DNA from: an uncultured Verrucomicrobiae bacterium
GTDB taxonomy: Bacteria; Verrucomicrobiota; Verrucomicrobiia; Limisphaerales; UBA1096
Length of the DNA stretch: 64,000 nt
Assembly (NCBI GenBank): GCA_937770485.1
Contig: CALJHX010000042.1
Location: 1-64,000 of the forward strand
Direction of reading: 5' to 3'
Numbering within the stretch: position 1 is the stretch's first letter; every line of letters begins with the position of its first letter. The notes under the pieces are model-generated. The model saw nothing but the letters and a program-made list of their open reading frames with translations, was not told the origin of the DNA and did no database searches. A program made the position numbers and the translations under genes. Shown here in pieces: positions 18,498 to 27,875 of this stretch.

Positions 18498-21263
18498 TTA
18501 ATGGTTCGCCAGGAACTCCTTTGTGTTGAGCAGCGCCCAAAGCAGGTCTTTCACGCCGGCAATCTTGTCAATTGAGCCCCCCACATCAACACGTGCCTTG
18601 GCGAGTTCCGTCTCGGTAGGGAAACGGCTTAAGGTTCTGAGGAACGTTTCGTTGATCAGTCGGTCAAGTTCCCGCTCGGTGATTGGGCGTCGAGTGTTCG
18701 CGGGTTGTTTTGGTTGGCCTCCATTAAGATTGCGTATTTTCTGGTTTAATTCCTTGAGCGCTTGGCTGTAGCTTTTTGTGGAAATCCGATAACGCTGCAT
18801 GGCCCGTGCATTTTGCTTGTTCGCAGGTTTTTGTGGGGCCTTGGCCATGAGTTTCTTTCGCTGCCCGACCAGAACCTTATGTTGTCTGCTTTTTGCGCCT
18901 TGTGCTGTTGACTTCGTTTTACCGGAGTACCACTCGTTAATTTCCTGAATCCAGCCCTTGCTTTTCCGATTTCTGCCATCGAGCAACAAGTTCATCGCAG
19001 GGTCGTTCCGCGTGAAGATAGCTTGAAGGAGCGTGGGCTCGTTGGAGCGTTCGCAGTCGCAATTTGCCGTCCGGTCCGGCTTGCCGAAAACCGACAACGC
19101 ATAATTTAGAGAGGAGGTATTCTTCTTGTTGTTTTTGGACAAAGTGTCCGGGCCAATGGTGCGATCCTTTGAGGTGGCAGTCATGGCGTCAACCCGGGAC
19201 TTCGAGGCGGTGGCCTGTGTGATGGCATCCGCAACAACCTCGGCGGGCAACCGGCGAATGGTCATGCGACTGAAGTTGCGTTCGTCATGCCTGTTCGTGT
19301 CGTTGGGACGCCAACTGCGCTGATAGGCGTCGCTGTTAAGAATGGTGCGGTGCAGCCATTGCATGTTGTAGCCGCTTTGGGTAAAGCCCTTGGCTAGGTG
19401 ATCGAGCAATGACTTGTTGGAGGGCGGGTTGGCCAGGTTCATGTCGTCCACGGGATCAACAATGCCACGGCCAAAATAGTTGTGCCAAACACGGTTGACG
19501 AACGCCGGGGCGAAGTAGGGATTGTCCTCGGATCGAAGCCAGTCCATCAGCGGTTGGCGCGGATCATCGTACTCGGTTAAGTGAACATCCTCACCGCCAA
19601 GTACACTTGGCGTGATCACGCGTCTTGAGTAATTCTGCTTCTTTTTGTTTTTGCCGCCCTTGGATCTGGGCTTTGTGTTGACGATGTGGAGTTCCTGCCA
19701 TGGAACAGGTTTACCGGCATTTGCGCGTTTCCGGATTTCTTCACGCAATTGTTTCTTGTTGTTTTTCTTTTTCTTGTCGTAGCCGACAAACTGCTCGATT
19801 TCCTTCATCAGCGACTGGTAATTCATACCGGCACCCTTCTCATTTTTCGGCGTGTTTGCCTTGTATTGAATGGGCTCGAAGAAGGCCTGAAACTTTTTGA
19901 AATCCTGCTGTGTCCATTGGTCAAACGGGTGCTTGTGGCATTGTGCACACTGTATGCGGACGCCAAGGAAGGCGTGGGCGAAACTGAGTGCTTTTTCCTC
20001 CGGTTTGCGGACGTTTCTGCGACTCCAGTAAAAAGGCATTGACTCGCGGGTGTGAAAAGGAACCGGATTCTCTTTTTTGTAGTAATGGCTCATTCCCGTC
20101 GCAAAATGTTGAAAACTTTCGCCCTTTTGGCGGCTGGTCGCCATGATCAACCCCTCCGCAATTTGGTCATATGGCACATTGGTTTTCACGCGGTGATAAA
20201 TCCACTCGTACCACTGGCGAGCCATGTCGTTCCGGAAAACGGGATCGTTCAGATTCTGGGCGTTGTTTCCGGTGTAGTCGCAAAGCTTGGTAGTCCACCA
20301 CGCAGCATAAGCGGGCCGCTTGAGCAGTTCATCGATTTTCTTCGAGCGCTTGACGGAGGATTTGCTAGCGACGAAGGATCGAATCTCATCCGGGAGCGGA
20401 AGCGAACCGGTGAGGTCGAGACTTACTCGACGCAGGAATTCATCATCGGTGCATTTTTCGGACGGTACGATCCCCAGTGTTCTCAGCTTGGCCAGGATTA
20501 ATTGATCCACTTCACTTGTGGCGGGAACTTCGGGGTAGGCGTCGCCCAGTTTGTCGGAGACGGGCAGGTAAACCGGAACCGGTTGAATGCCGTTGTCGTA
20601 AAAGGCAATGATGTGTGTGTCACCTCTACCGGTGGCGGTGGTAACACCGATCTCGTTCACCGTGGCGATCGATTCATCGTTGCTGCGAAACCGAGTCAAC
20701 TCGGTGATGTCCTCGATTGAACCGTCCTTCCAGTGGACGATCGCCTGAAGCCGCTGTGATTGGCCAGACTCGGTGAAGCGCAATGATGGGGGGACGATTT
20801 CGAGACGCTCGAATTCCGGTGTCAGTTTTGAATCGTTTTTTGCACCATCCAATATCCAACTCAAAAGAAGCCGGTATTCCCAGCTGTTTTTTTTAAATCG
20901 CAGTTCGCCCTTGTGCCTTTCCTGCATGGTGGGTTTCATGAGGATGAGGCTATTTTCTGGCTGGTCGCGGTTGACTCGAATCTCGTCCTCGTCGCGAACG
21001 ATCTCTTCGTGATCCTTGTCGAACTCGTAGCCGAAGAGCGAGAGTTGAAAACCACCCCTGCCGGAGAAGGAACCGTGACACTCCCTCCCGTTACAGCCCC
21101 GGACACCAAGCAGTGGAATCACGTGCTTCCGGAAACTCGCTACATCTCTATTTGCCTCGTGTCCAAACCGTTGCGACGGAGTGGGCAGCGACTTGGCCTG
21201 CGGCGCGGCAATTATCGCCATCGCAGCCGCTAATGATGCGTAAATCGTCGAAGACTGTTTCAT
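18498..21263 (-). CDS. Planctomycete-type cytochrome/DUF1549/DUF1553 protein
   Basis: The 921-residue protein has a signal peptide (about 1-24) and a haem-like GCNGRECHG motif (C57, C62, H63; CX4CH spacing, known for this family). An Ig-like Big2 segment follows (DITELTRFRSND), then DUF1549 with LTGSLPLPDE, a second haem motif CAQCHKHP near 440, and a C-terminal DUF1553 domain (FAPAFVNRVWHNYFGRG). A Lys/Asn-rich insertion of about 50 residues follows the second haem site, and another charged linker lies near 780-850. It is probably a periplasmic multi-domain redox protein working with the downstream DUF1501 protein; the reaction is unknown. Confidence 0.9.
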   Translation of the reverse strand: MKQSSTIYASLAAAMAIIAAPQAKSLPTPSQRFGHEANRDVASFRKHVIPLLGVRGCNGRECHGSFSGRGGFQLSLFGYEFDKDHEEIVRDEDEIRVNRDQPENSLILMKPTMQERHKGELRFKKNSWEYRLLLSWILDGAKNDSKLTPEFERLEIVPPSLRFTESGQSQRLQAIVHWKDGSIEDITELTRFRSNDESIATVNEIGVTTATGRGDTHIIAFYDNGIQPVPVYLPVSDKLGDAYPEVPATSEVDQLILAKLRTLGIVPSEKCTDDEFLRRVSLDLTGSLPLPDEIRSFVASKSSVKRSKKIDELLKRPAYAAWWTTKLCDYTGNNAQNLNDPVFRNDMARQWYEWIYHRVKTNVPYDQIAEGLIMATSRQKGESFQHFATGMSHYYKKENPVPFHTRESMPFYWSRRNVRKPEEKALSFAHAFLGVRIQCAQCHKHPFDQWTQQDFKKFQAFFEPIQYKANTPKNEKGAGMNYQSLMKEIEQFVGYDKKKKNNKKQLREEIRKRANAGKPVPWQELHIVNTKPRSKGGKNKKKQNYSRRVITPSVLGGEDVHLTEYDDPRQPLMDWLRSEDNPYFAPAFVNRVWHNYFGRGIVDPVDDMNLANPPSNKSLLDHLAKGFTQSGYNMQWLHRTILNSDAYQRSWRPNDTNRHDERNFSRMTIRRLPAEVVADAITQATASKSRVDAMTATSKDRTIGPDTLSKNNKKNTSSLNYALSVFGKPDRTANCDCERSNEPTLLQAIFTRNDPAMNLLLDGRNRKSKGWIQEINEWYSGKTKSTAQGAKSRQHKVLVGQRKKLMAKAPQKPANKQNARAMQRYRISTKSYSQALKELNQKIRNLNGGQPKQPANTRRPITERELDRLINETFLRTLSRFPTETELAKARVDVGGSIDKIAGVKDLLWALLNTKEFLANH

Positions 21264-21388
21264 TGTTTTACATCGTTTGGCCTAAAAAGATTGTGCGTTC
21301 GCACTTACTTAAATTCTACTGGGAACTCCCGTTTTCGCAACCTGATTTTTCTGCCAGATAGCAGACAAAGACTTGTGGGTGTAGAGCG

Positions 21389-22234
21389 CTATTCAATGAA
21401 TTTTGCTCGGATCATTTCCGGTGTGAGACCGGCTTCGCGCATGGCTTTCAAACTGAGTGAGTCGTGGCGCTTGGCCAGGCGCTCGCCGTCTTCATCGGTG
21501 ACCAAGGGGCAATGATGGAACACCGGGGCTTCCCAGCCAAGTGCATGGTAAACGAGCATTTGGCGGGCGGTGCATTTGAGCAAATCCTCGCCGCGAACAA
21601 CCTCGGTAATGCGCATGTCGTGATCGTCGGCCACCACGGCCAACTGGTAACTGGGCACATCGTCGTGCCGCCAAAAAACGAAGTCGCCGAAGTCCTTGCT
21701 GGCGGTGAATGACTGTTGCCCGAGGCGGACGTCTTCAAATGCAACCGCCTCTGCGCTTGGCACGCGAAACCGCCAGTTGACTCGGGGTACAGTGTCTATT
21801 TCGAAAGTGGCTGCTTGGCCAATCGCTGGGCGGCAAGTTCCGGGGTAAAGCGGCTCTTCGCCGGTTTCGTGCGGTGCCGTTACGGCTTCCATCACATCCT
21901 TGCGCGAGCATCGACAAGGGTAAACCAAGCCGAGAGTTTTCAGTTTTTCGAAGAGTTCACGGTAACGCTCGATCCGTTGGCTTTGGATGTACGGCGTGTA
22001 TTCGCCGCCGGAGTCCGGTCCTTCGTCCCAGTCAATACCCAGCCATTTCAAATCTTCCAGAGCGGCATCCGCGAATTTAGTTTTGCACCGTTGCGGGTCG
22101 AGGTCTTCCGTCCGGTACACCAGTTTGCCGTCGGCTTGGCGTGCTCGTTGATGGGCTATCCAAAACGTCTGCGCGTGGCCAAGATGAAGCAGACCGGTGG
22201 GGGTTGGGGCGACGCGGCCGCGATACGGCTTCAT
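21389..22234 (-). CDS. gluQ: Glutamyl-Q tRNA(Asp) synthetase
   Basis: GluQ-RS is a truncated GluRS paralogue that attaches glutamate to queuosine at the tRNA-Asp wobble position. The protein has GRVAPTPTGLLHLGHAQT (HIGH-like motif), a zinc site starting PCRCSRKD, and RLAKRHDS as the KMSKS-like loop, and lacks the anticodon-binding domain, as expected. I use the ATG at 22234 (281 aa), which overlaps the SDR stop as ATGA and begins MKPYRGRVAPTPTG; the longer frame adds 27 unrelated residues. Confidence 0.92.
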   Translation of the reverse strand: MKPYRGRVAPTPTGLLHLGHAQTFWIAHQRARQADGKLVYRTEDLDPQRCKTKFADAALEDLKWLGIDWDEGPDSGGEYTPYIQSQRIERYRELFEKLKTLGLVYPCRCSRKDVMEAVTAPHETGEEPLYPGTCRPAIGQAATFEIDTVPRVNWRFRVPSAEAVAFEDVRLGQQSFTASKDFGDFVFWRHDDVPSYQLAVVADDHDMRITEVVRGEDLLKCTARQMLVYHALGWEAPVFHHCPLVTDEDGERLAKRHDSLSLKAMREAGLTPEMIRAKFIE

Positions 22235-23103
22235 GCGGGTTGTGTTGCGCTGAATCCAAGCCATTCGGACAGCCCTGTCAGCGGGAACGAAAGAAGTTGC
22301 TGGAGTTTGCTGCAATCGAGTGACGTATCGGCTGCCCTTGGCGGGCCATCGTAGTTACGCAGGCTGCAAGACTCGATTTTTGGATTCCACTCTGGATTTC
22401 TCTTGGCGATGGCCCGGCCAATTTCGAGGCGAGACATCCGCTGACTGCCGGCCAAGTGGTACAGGCCGGGTCGCTTGGCCAAGGCGAGTTCCCAAGTTGC
22501 GAGGGCGGTGACTTCTGCCGGGATGGGGCTGCGATACTCGTCGGCGAACAACTTCACGGTGTCGCCCTTGGCCCAGCGATGCCTGAGTTGTTCCTCAACG
22601 CCGCGATTGCCGCTGGGAGATTTGCCGACGGTGAGCGACGTGCGCACCACGCTATGCAGCAGATTGGCGAGAACCAACGCTTCCGCCTCCGCCTTGGTAC
22701 GGGCGTACACCGTCAGCGGCGACGGTTCGTCTTCCTCCGTGTAGTGCCCGTGTTTGCCGTCGAACACTAGGTCCGTCGAAAAAAAGATCATTGGGATGTC
22801 CTGTGCCAAGCCAGAAAGGAAAAATGTCGCCTCCCTGTTTACGAACCGGGTTTGAGCGAGTTGCGTCTCGCAAACCGTGGGGTCACTCATCGCGGCGCAG
22901 TGAATTACGAGTTGCGGCAGGTCGGCCTCGAATTGCCGTTGAACTTCCGGGAAGTCCGTCAAATCGAAGTCGTCACGCATCAATGCACGAACCCGCCAGC
23001 CCAGTGCATGCACCGAAGCGGCGCGTGCGATGTGGCTGCCGATAAGCCCACCGGCTCCGGTAATCCAAGCGAGCGGTTTTGTTTCATCGGGTGTGTCATT
23101 CAT
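22231..23103 (-). CDS. RmlD-like short-chain dehydrogenase/reductase
   Basis: The extended-SDR (NAD-dependent epimerase/dehydratase) fold is shown by the nucleotide-binding motif AWITGAGGLIGSHIAR, VIHCAAMSDPTVCE, MIFFSTDLVFDG with the YARTK catalytic stretch (Tyr and Lys), and LAGSQRMSRLEIGRAI. This is the layout of dTDP-4-dehydrorhamnose reductase (RmlD)-type proteins, but no other rhamnose genes are nearby, so the substrate is open. At 290 aa it has normal length. It overlaps gluQ by 4 bp, and its start codon overlaps the end of a decayed amidase gene (23096-23218). Confidence 0.85.
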   Translation of the reverse strand: MNDTPDETKPLAWITGAGGLIGSHIARAASVHALGWRVRALMRDDFDLTDFPEVQRQFEADLPQLVIHCAAMSDPTVCETQLAQTRFVNREATFFLSGLAQDIPMIFFSTDLVFDGKHGHYTEEDEPSPLTVYARTKAEAEALVLANLLHSVVRTSLTVGKSPSGNRGVEEQLRHRWAKGDTVKLFADEYRSPIPAEVTALATWELALAKRPGLYHLAGSQRMSRLEIGRAIAKRNPEWNPKIESCSLRNYDGPPRAADTSLDCSKLQQLLSFPLTGLSEWLGFSATQPA

Positions 23104-23218
23104 TGATCAATCTGCGGGTTGAATCTTCGTACGCATCGATGCGCCGGTCGTGAAGGAACGGCCAATGTGTGCGGGTCACTTCCACTTTGGGCAAGTGGAG
23201 CTCGCAGAGCAAGACCGT
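23096..23218 (-). pseudogene. 3' remnant of a carbon-nitrogen hydrolase (AguB-like)
   Basis: On the minus strand a 40-codon open stretch ends by overlapping the SDR start codon and encodes VLLCELHLPKVEV..., then HWPFLHDRRIDAY and a terminal RRLINE. The WPFLxDRRIDAY ending is typical of bacterial N-carbamoylputrescine amidase (nitrilase superfamily). Immediately upstream are two consecutive in-frame TAA codons, and the rest of the gene is missing: 23219-23482 holds no recognisable coding sequence up to the murA stop. I infer an aguB-like gene once headed the SDR-gluQ operon and was deleted, leaving its last 40 codons. Confidence 0.6.
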
Positions 23219-23482
23219 TTATTATTGGGCTGCATTGGCGATGGTTTATTCTGATGTGTCGCTGATTGCCTCGGCCATGGTAGAGTTTTCGTGATTCTCG
23301 GTCCGACGAAAATATTGGGAGACGAACTGTTCCTGCGTGCAGATAATTTGCCCCGTTTTTCGCCTTCCGTTCAGTCTTGGGCAGCGTGGCCTAGAGGTTT
23401 TAGATGGGAACGCCGGAGGTAGCGGCCTGGGTCAAGCCGCTGGTGAGCGGTTGTTTGGTGTTTGGCATCGGGGGCTTGACGC

Positions 23483-24745
23483 TCATTGGCCCGGCTCGCG
23501 CGAAATGTTCGCGCCGAGCGCACGGAGTTTGCCGTCGATATTTTCGTAGCCTCGATCGATGTGGTAAACGCGATTGACACGAGTGACGCCCTTGGCCGCC
23601 ATACCGGCCAAAACCAAAGCTGCAGAGGCGCGGAGGTCGCTCGCCATGACATCCGCACCGCTAAGCGGTTGGCCGCCCTTGACGATGGCGCTTGGCCCCT
23701 CGATCGAGATGTCCGCACCCATCCGCGCCAACTCGTTCACGTGCATGAAGCGCGACTCAAAAATCCGCTCGGTGATGATGCTGATCCCTGGCGACTTGAG
23801 CATGAGCACCATCATTTGTGCTTGCACATCGGTCGGGAAACCGGCGTGCGGCATGGTGGTGATGTCCACCGAGCGCAACTGTTTGGCGGGGCGAATGCGA
23901 AGGGTGTTGCGCCCGGACTCGATTCTGACACCGGCCTCACGCATTTTGTCGAGGACCGCGCTGAGGTGGCTCGGCTGGCAACTGCGCAGCGTCACGTCGC
24001 CGTTCGTCACTGCACCGGCGAGGGCGTAGGTTGCCGCTTCGATCCGGTCGGGGATCACCCGGTGCTCCGCCCCCCTGAGTCGTCGCACGCCTTGGATAGT
24101 GATTGTCGGACTGCCGGCGCCTAAGATTTTTGCACCCATCGCGTTGAGGAACTTGGCCAAGTCCTCGATCTCCGGCTCGCAGGCGGCGCTGTGAATGAGT
24201 GTTTTTCCCTTGGCCAGGCTCGCGGCCATCAGCATGTTGGCCGTGCCAAGAACCGTGGGGCCGCAACGGCCGCCGAGGAAGCTCTCGCCGCCTATCAGCC
24301 TCTTGGCCTTGGCGTGCACGTAACCGGCCTCGACGCGGACTTTTGCGCCTAAGTCGCGCATGCCTTTGAGATGCAGATCGATCGGGCGCGCGCCGATGAC
24401 ACAGCCTCCAGGCATCGACACCTTGGCTTCGTTGAGGCGTCCCATGAGTGGCCCAAGAATACAGATCGAGCCGCGCATTTTTCGGATCAAGTCGTAGTCA
24501 CCGAAACCATCTATTTTTCTTGCCCTGACACGGATCGTTCCCCGGTTCATCTCGACCGATGCGCCGAGCGATTTCAAGATCCGCGCCATGAACTGAACGT
24601 CGCTGAGGTTGGGCAGATTGCGCAAAACGCACTCATCACTCGTCAACAACGTCGCCGCCATCAGCGGCAGGGCGGCGTTTTTTGCGCCGCTGATTTTGAC
24701 TTCGCCCTTGAGCGGCGTCCCTCCATTGATTACCAGGCAATCCAT
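23483..24745 (-). CDS. murA: UDP-N-acetylglucosamine 1-carboxyvinyltransferase
   Basis: MurA transfers enolpyruvate from PEP to UDP-GlcNAc, the first committed step of peptidoglycan synthesis, and is the fosfomycin target. The product (420 aa) begins MDCLVINGGTPLKGEVK, followed by ISGAKNAALPLM and the active-site loop MPGGCVIGARPIDLH. Its cysteine is residue 115, exactly the E. coli numbering, so fosfomycin sensitivity is expected at this position. GFPTDVQAQMMVL and the C-terminal IDRGYENIDGKLRALGA are also typical. It follows prmC by 28 bp in a proA > prmC > murA run. Confidence 0.97.
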   Translation of the reverse strand: MDCLVINGGTPLKGEVKISGAKNAALPLMAATLLTSDECVLRNLPNLSDVQFMARILKSLGASVEMNRGTIRVRARKIDGFGDYDLIRKMRGSICILGPLMGRLNEAKVSMPGGCVIGARPIDLHLKGMRDLGAKVRVEAGYVHAKAKRLIGGESFLGGRCGPTVLGTANMLMAASLAKGKTLIHSAACEPEIEDLAKFLNAMGAKILGAGSPTITIQGVRRLRGAEHRVIPDRIEAATYALAGAVTNGDVTLRSCQPSHLSAVLDKMREAGVRIESGRNTLRIRPAKQLRSVDITTMPHAGFPTDVQAQMMVLMLKSPGISIITERIFESRFMHVNELARMGADISIEGPSAIVKGGQPLSGADVMASDLRASAALVLAGMAAKGVTRVNRVYHIDRGYENIDGKLRALGANISREPGQ

Positions 24746-24772
24746 GAGCGTTTGTCGGCGGGCAGTGTTGCG

Positions 24773-25624
24773 CTATTGCCCTGCGGAGGCAATCACGATT
24801 CGGGGCTTGCCAGTCAGATCATTGGAGGTTTCCACGTTTGGCCAGGCGGCTTGGGCAAACAAGCCCTCGATGGCCGATTCCTGCCCGTCACCGAACTCCG
24901 CCATCAGTTTGCCGCCGGGCTTCAAGCGGGATTGCCCCTCGGCAGCGAGCAGCCTGTAAAACTGCAGGCCATCCTCGCCGCCGTCCAGCGCGAGGTGCGG
25001 GTCGTAGTACCGAACCTCGGGTTGCAGGCCGCTGATGTCACCGGACGGAATATACGGAGGGTTCGAGACGATCAAGTCGACTTGTTCATCCTCGACCAAG
25101 GCTGCTAAGCCGTCGGCCTCGCGGAACTCTACCTGCTCGATTGCATTGAACGTCTCGGCATTTAGTTTGGCCAGGTTGAGCGCCGACTCGGACACATCAG
25201 AGGCGATGACTTTCAGGCCGGGACATCGCTTAGCCAGCGTGATGGCAATGCACCCGCTGCCGGTACCAAGATCGAAGACGATCTGGGAGGTGAGTGGTTG
25301 CAGAAAACCCAGGGCCAACTCCGCCAACGTCTCGGTCTCCGGGCGGGGGATCAGCACGTCGGAGCTAACCCGGAACTCGTAGCCGTAAAAATCGCCGATG
25401 CCGAGAATATGCTGCAATGGTTCGCGATCCAGGCGGCGCTTGATGTTTTTCAGCATTCGATCGACCTGCTCGTGAGTCGGCATCTTGTGCGCATAAAGGG
25501 CGAGTTCCGATCGGCGGCACTTGAAAATGTCAGAAGCCAACCACTCGACATCAGCCAGTGGTGACTTAATGCCAACTTCTCGAAGCATGTTAACGCATTT
25601 ATCAATTAGTCCGAGGACTGTCAT
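24773..25624 (-). CDS. prmC: Peptide chain release factor N5-glutamine methyltransferase
   Basis: PrmC methylates the GGQ glutamine of release factors RF1 and RF2. The 283-residue protein has the N-terminal helical domain, YGYEFRVSSDVLIPRPETE, the SAM motif FDLGTGSGCIAITLAK, and the catalytic NPPY (188-191) in SNPPYIPSGDI. The start overlaps the proA stop as ATGA, indicating translational coupling. No prfA is next to it, unlike in many genomes. Confidence 0.95.
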   Translation of the reverse strand: MTVLGLIDKCVNMLREVGIKSPLADVEWLASDIFKCRRSELALYAHKMPTHEQVDRMLKNIKRRLDREPLQHILGIGDFYGYEFRVSSDVLIPRPETETLAELALGFLQPLTSQIVFDLGTGSGCIAITLAKRCPGLKVIASDVSESALNLAKLNAETFNAIEQVEFREADGLAALVEDEQVDLIVSNPPYIPSGDISGLQPEVRYYDPHLALDGGEDGLQFYRLLAAEGQSRLKPGGKLMAEFGDGQESAIEGLFAQAAWPNVETSNDLTGKPRIVIASAGQ

Positions 25625-26895
25625 TTACGAATTAAACCGTCTGCGACTCCAAGCCATTTGTAACTGGTCAACTCCTCCAAGCCCATCGGGCCGCGCGCAC
25701 CGATTTTATCGGTACTAATGCCGATCTCCGCGCCCATCCCGAATTCCATGCCGTCACTGAAGCGGGTCGAGGCGTTCCAGAAAACCGTCGAGGAATCCAC
25801 CTCGGTCTGGAAACGTTTGGCCGCCGCCGGGTCGCCGGTGACGATCGTTTCCGTATGGCCCGAGCCGTGCGTGCTGATGTGCTCGATCGCCTCGCCGATG
25901 CCATCCACGATTTTCACCGCCAGCACGAGGTCGAGGTATTCCTCGTCCCAATCGTCGGCGGAGGCCGGGGTGACCTCGATGCCAGTGCCGTCGAGCAAGG
26001 ATTGTGTCGGTTTGTCGACGCGCAACTCGACGTTGGCCTTGGCTAGGCGCTTGCACAAGCGGGGCAGCACGTCGTTGGCGACGGACTTGTCAACCAGCAG
26101 CGTCTCGGCGGCGTTGCAAACCCCGGGCCGGTGTGCTTTTGAGTTCAATACGATCTCCTCCGCCATCACGGCGTCGGCGTCGGCGTCAATATAAACGTGG
26201 CAAACGCCCTTGTAATGCTTGATGACTGGCACGTGCGAGCACTCGGTTACGGCACGAATGAGACTCTCGCCGCCGCGGGGAATGCAGAGGTCAACGAAGC
26301 GCGTGAGCGAAAGCAGCTCTGGAATGGCACCGCGATCGGTCGTCGGCACGACCTGTATAGCGTTCGCAGGGAAAGCAGGCAAAGCTCCGGCCGCTGCCTC
26401 GACCATGATCTTTGCAATAATTTGGTTCGAATGAATAGCCTCCTTGCCGCCGCGAAGAATCGTTGCGTTGCCGGACTTGAAACAGAGGCCTGCCGCGTCG
26501 GCGGTGACGTTGGGGCGTGACTCGTAAATGATGACGATCACGCCGATCGGTGAAGCGACCTTGGTGAGTTTCAGGCCGCTGGGCCGTGAGCGCTCTTCAA
26601 TCACTCGCCCGACCGGGTCGGGTAATACGGCGACTTCGCGGAGGCCGGCGGCCATGCCGAAGATTCGCCCTTCGTCTAGCAGTAGACGATCTAGCATCGG
26701 CTTGGGCAATCCCATTTCCGCGCCGGCTGCCATGTCCCGGGCATTCTCCTTCTGGACCGCCGGCATGTTGGCTTCGATGGCATCGGCCATGGCAAGAAGA
26801 CATTTGTTTTTGTCGTCGCTGGACAGGCTGGACAGGCGGCGAGAGGCCGAGTGGGCGTCCTTAGCCAAGTCGGTCATTTCCTCCTTCAGACTCAT
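25621..26895 (-). CDS. proA: Gamma-glutamyl phosphate reductase
   Basis: ProA reduces gamma-glutamyl phosphate to glutamate semialdehyde with NADPH in proline synthesis. Family motifs present are VIYESRPNVTADAAGLCFKSGNA, ILRGGKEAIHSN, IPRGGESLI, RPGVCNAAETLL with the catalytic cysteine, and the C-terminal NASTRFSDGMEFGMGAEIGIST and GLEELTSYKW. I start at the ATG at 26895 (424 aa, MSLKEEMTDL); the longer frame adds seven residues. No proB lies nearby. Confidence 0.96.
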   Translation of the reverse strand: MSLKEEMTDLAKDAHSASRRLSSLSSDDKNKCLLAMADAIEANMPAVQKENARDMAAGAEMGLPKPMLDRLLLDEGRIFGMAAGLREVAVLPDPVGRVIEERSRPSGLKLTKVASPIGVIVIIYESRPNVTADAAGLCFKSGNATILRGGKEAIHSNQIIAKIMVEAAAGALPAFPANAIQVVPTTDRGAIPELLSLTRFVDLCIPRGGESLIRAVTECSHVPVIKHYKGVCHVYIDADADAVMAEEIVLNSKAHRPGVCNAAETLLVDKSVANDVLPRLCKRLAKANVELRVDKPTQSLLDGTGIEVTPASADDWDEEYLDLVLAVKIVDGIGEAIEHISTHGSGHTETIVTGDPAAAKRFQTEVDSSTVFWNASTRFSDGMEFGMGAEIGISTDKIGARGPMGLEELTSYKWLGVADGLIRK

Positions 26896-27021
26896 GGCCG
26901 TGCAGCTTAGCGTCAACCCGAGCCGATGTGAATCTCATTTAGCTGCTCGTCCAGTTCATTTTTCCTTGTGAGTGGTAGTGCAACGATTATAAGGCCATAA
27001 CCCCTTGGCTTGGCACTCGCT

Positions 27022-27240
27022 ATGGATGATCTTTTAAAACTCGAACGTAACGTCCGGGCGATCTACGCCAAAACGTTGTCGTTGCTGGCCAGTCGCTAGC
27101 GTTTCAATCTGCCTGTCAGCGACAAGGAAGTGCCGAGGTCGCCAATGGTTCTGTTTCTTGGGCAAAATCTTCGTTCATCTACGACATCACCAGGCCGATA
27201 TTCAGTAATCCAGCATGACGAATTCACGCTGATCCCTTAA
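27022..27240 (+). pseudogene. Remnant of a dynamin-family GTPase gene
   Basis: One frame reads MDDLLKLERNVRAIYAKTL, then LLASR, a TAG stop (27097-27099), RFNLPVSDKEVPRSPMVLFLG, and soon ends at a TAA. The segment MVLFLG directly before a P-loop, after a helical SDKEVP stretch, matches the N-terminus of bacterial EHD/dynamin-like GTPases; a second frame continues with GK just where the P-loop should be, so a frameshift sits there. The rest of the gene is gone. The family call is inferred from a short match. Confidence 0.5.
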
Positions 27241-27338
27241 CCGAGTACCCTCTCTTCCTCGACCCCTTCTAAAAGAATGAATTTTCGGCCAAAATCCCTT
27301 CTCGCCTATTGCGATAAGATCGTTTAAGCATCCTCCCT

Positions 27339-27800
27339 GTGAGTCGCTGCCGGTTAATTTATTCAAGCATCTCATCTAAGGAGATCGTCTCCAACGACGC
27401 TATCAAGGCGCTCGTGAAGAGATCCTCCAAGAACAATCTTCGCGATAAAATCACCGGGCTTCTTTTGCTCTCTGGAGACCGGTTCCTCCAAGTCCTTGAA
27501 GGTGACTCGAAAGCGGTGAACCGACTCTACGGCAAAATTTATCAAGATTCCCGCCACCGTGAGGTCGAACTGATTTCTTTCGAATCAATCGATGTTCCCT
27601 ATTTCGAAACTTGGGGCATGCGATTGGTCGATCTCTACGACCTCCCGACACATCCGCGTCAATTTCTGATGGATAAGTACGAGCATCTGGATGGGGATAT
27701 CCAGATTCCAAGCCGCCTTCACGAGGTTTTTTCCCTGTTGCTAGATGCAAAAGCGCTGTGCCAGTCCAATCCAACCCCTCAGGATAGCAGCACGGAATAG
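27339..27800 (+). CDS. BLUF-domain blue-light sensor protein
   Basis: BLUF domains bind FAD and switch state in blue light. From a GTG start the 153-residue protein has RLIYSS (Tyr8), KNNLRDKITGLLLL (Asn32/33), RFLQVLEG (Gln51) and YFETWGMRLVD (Trp92, Met94), matching AppA Tyr21, Asn45, Gln63, Trp104 and Met106 in order and spacing. No output domain follows beyond a helical C-terminal tail, so it is a short BLUF protein that would act through a partner. It is the only intact gene between 26.9 and 29.1 kb, amid decayed genes, suggesting it is kept by selection or arrived recently. Confidence 0.9.
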   Translation: MSRCRLIYSSISSKEIVSNDAIKALVKRSSKNNLRDKITGLLLLSGDRFLQVLEGDSKAVNRLYGKIYQDSRHREVELISFESIDVPYFETWGMRLVDLYDLPTHPRQFLMDKYEHLDGDIQIPSRLHEVFSLLLDAKALCQSNPTPQDSSTE

Positions 27801-27875
27801 CGACCGGCTCGCCATCCCGTTTTTAAACAAGCGACCGGCCAATCTGTTTTCAACTTTCCGAAATAGACTGCCGCC

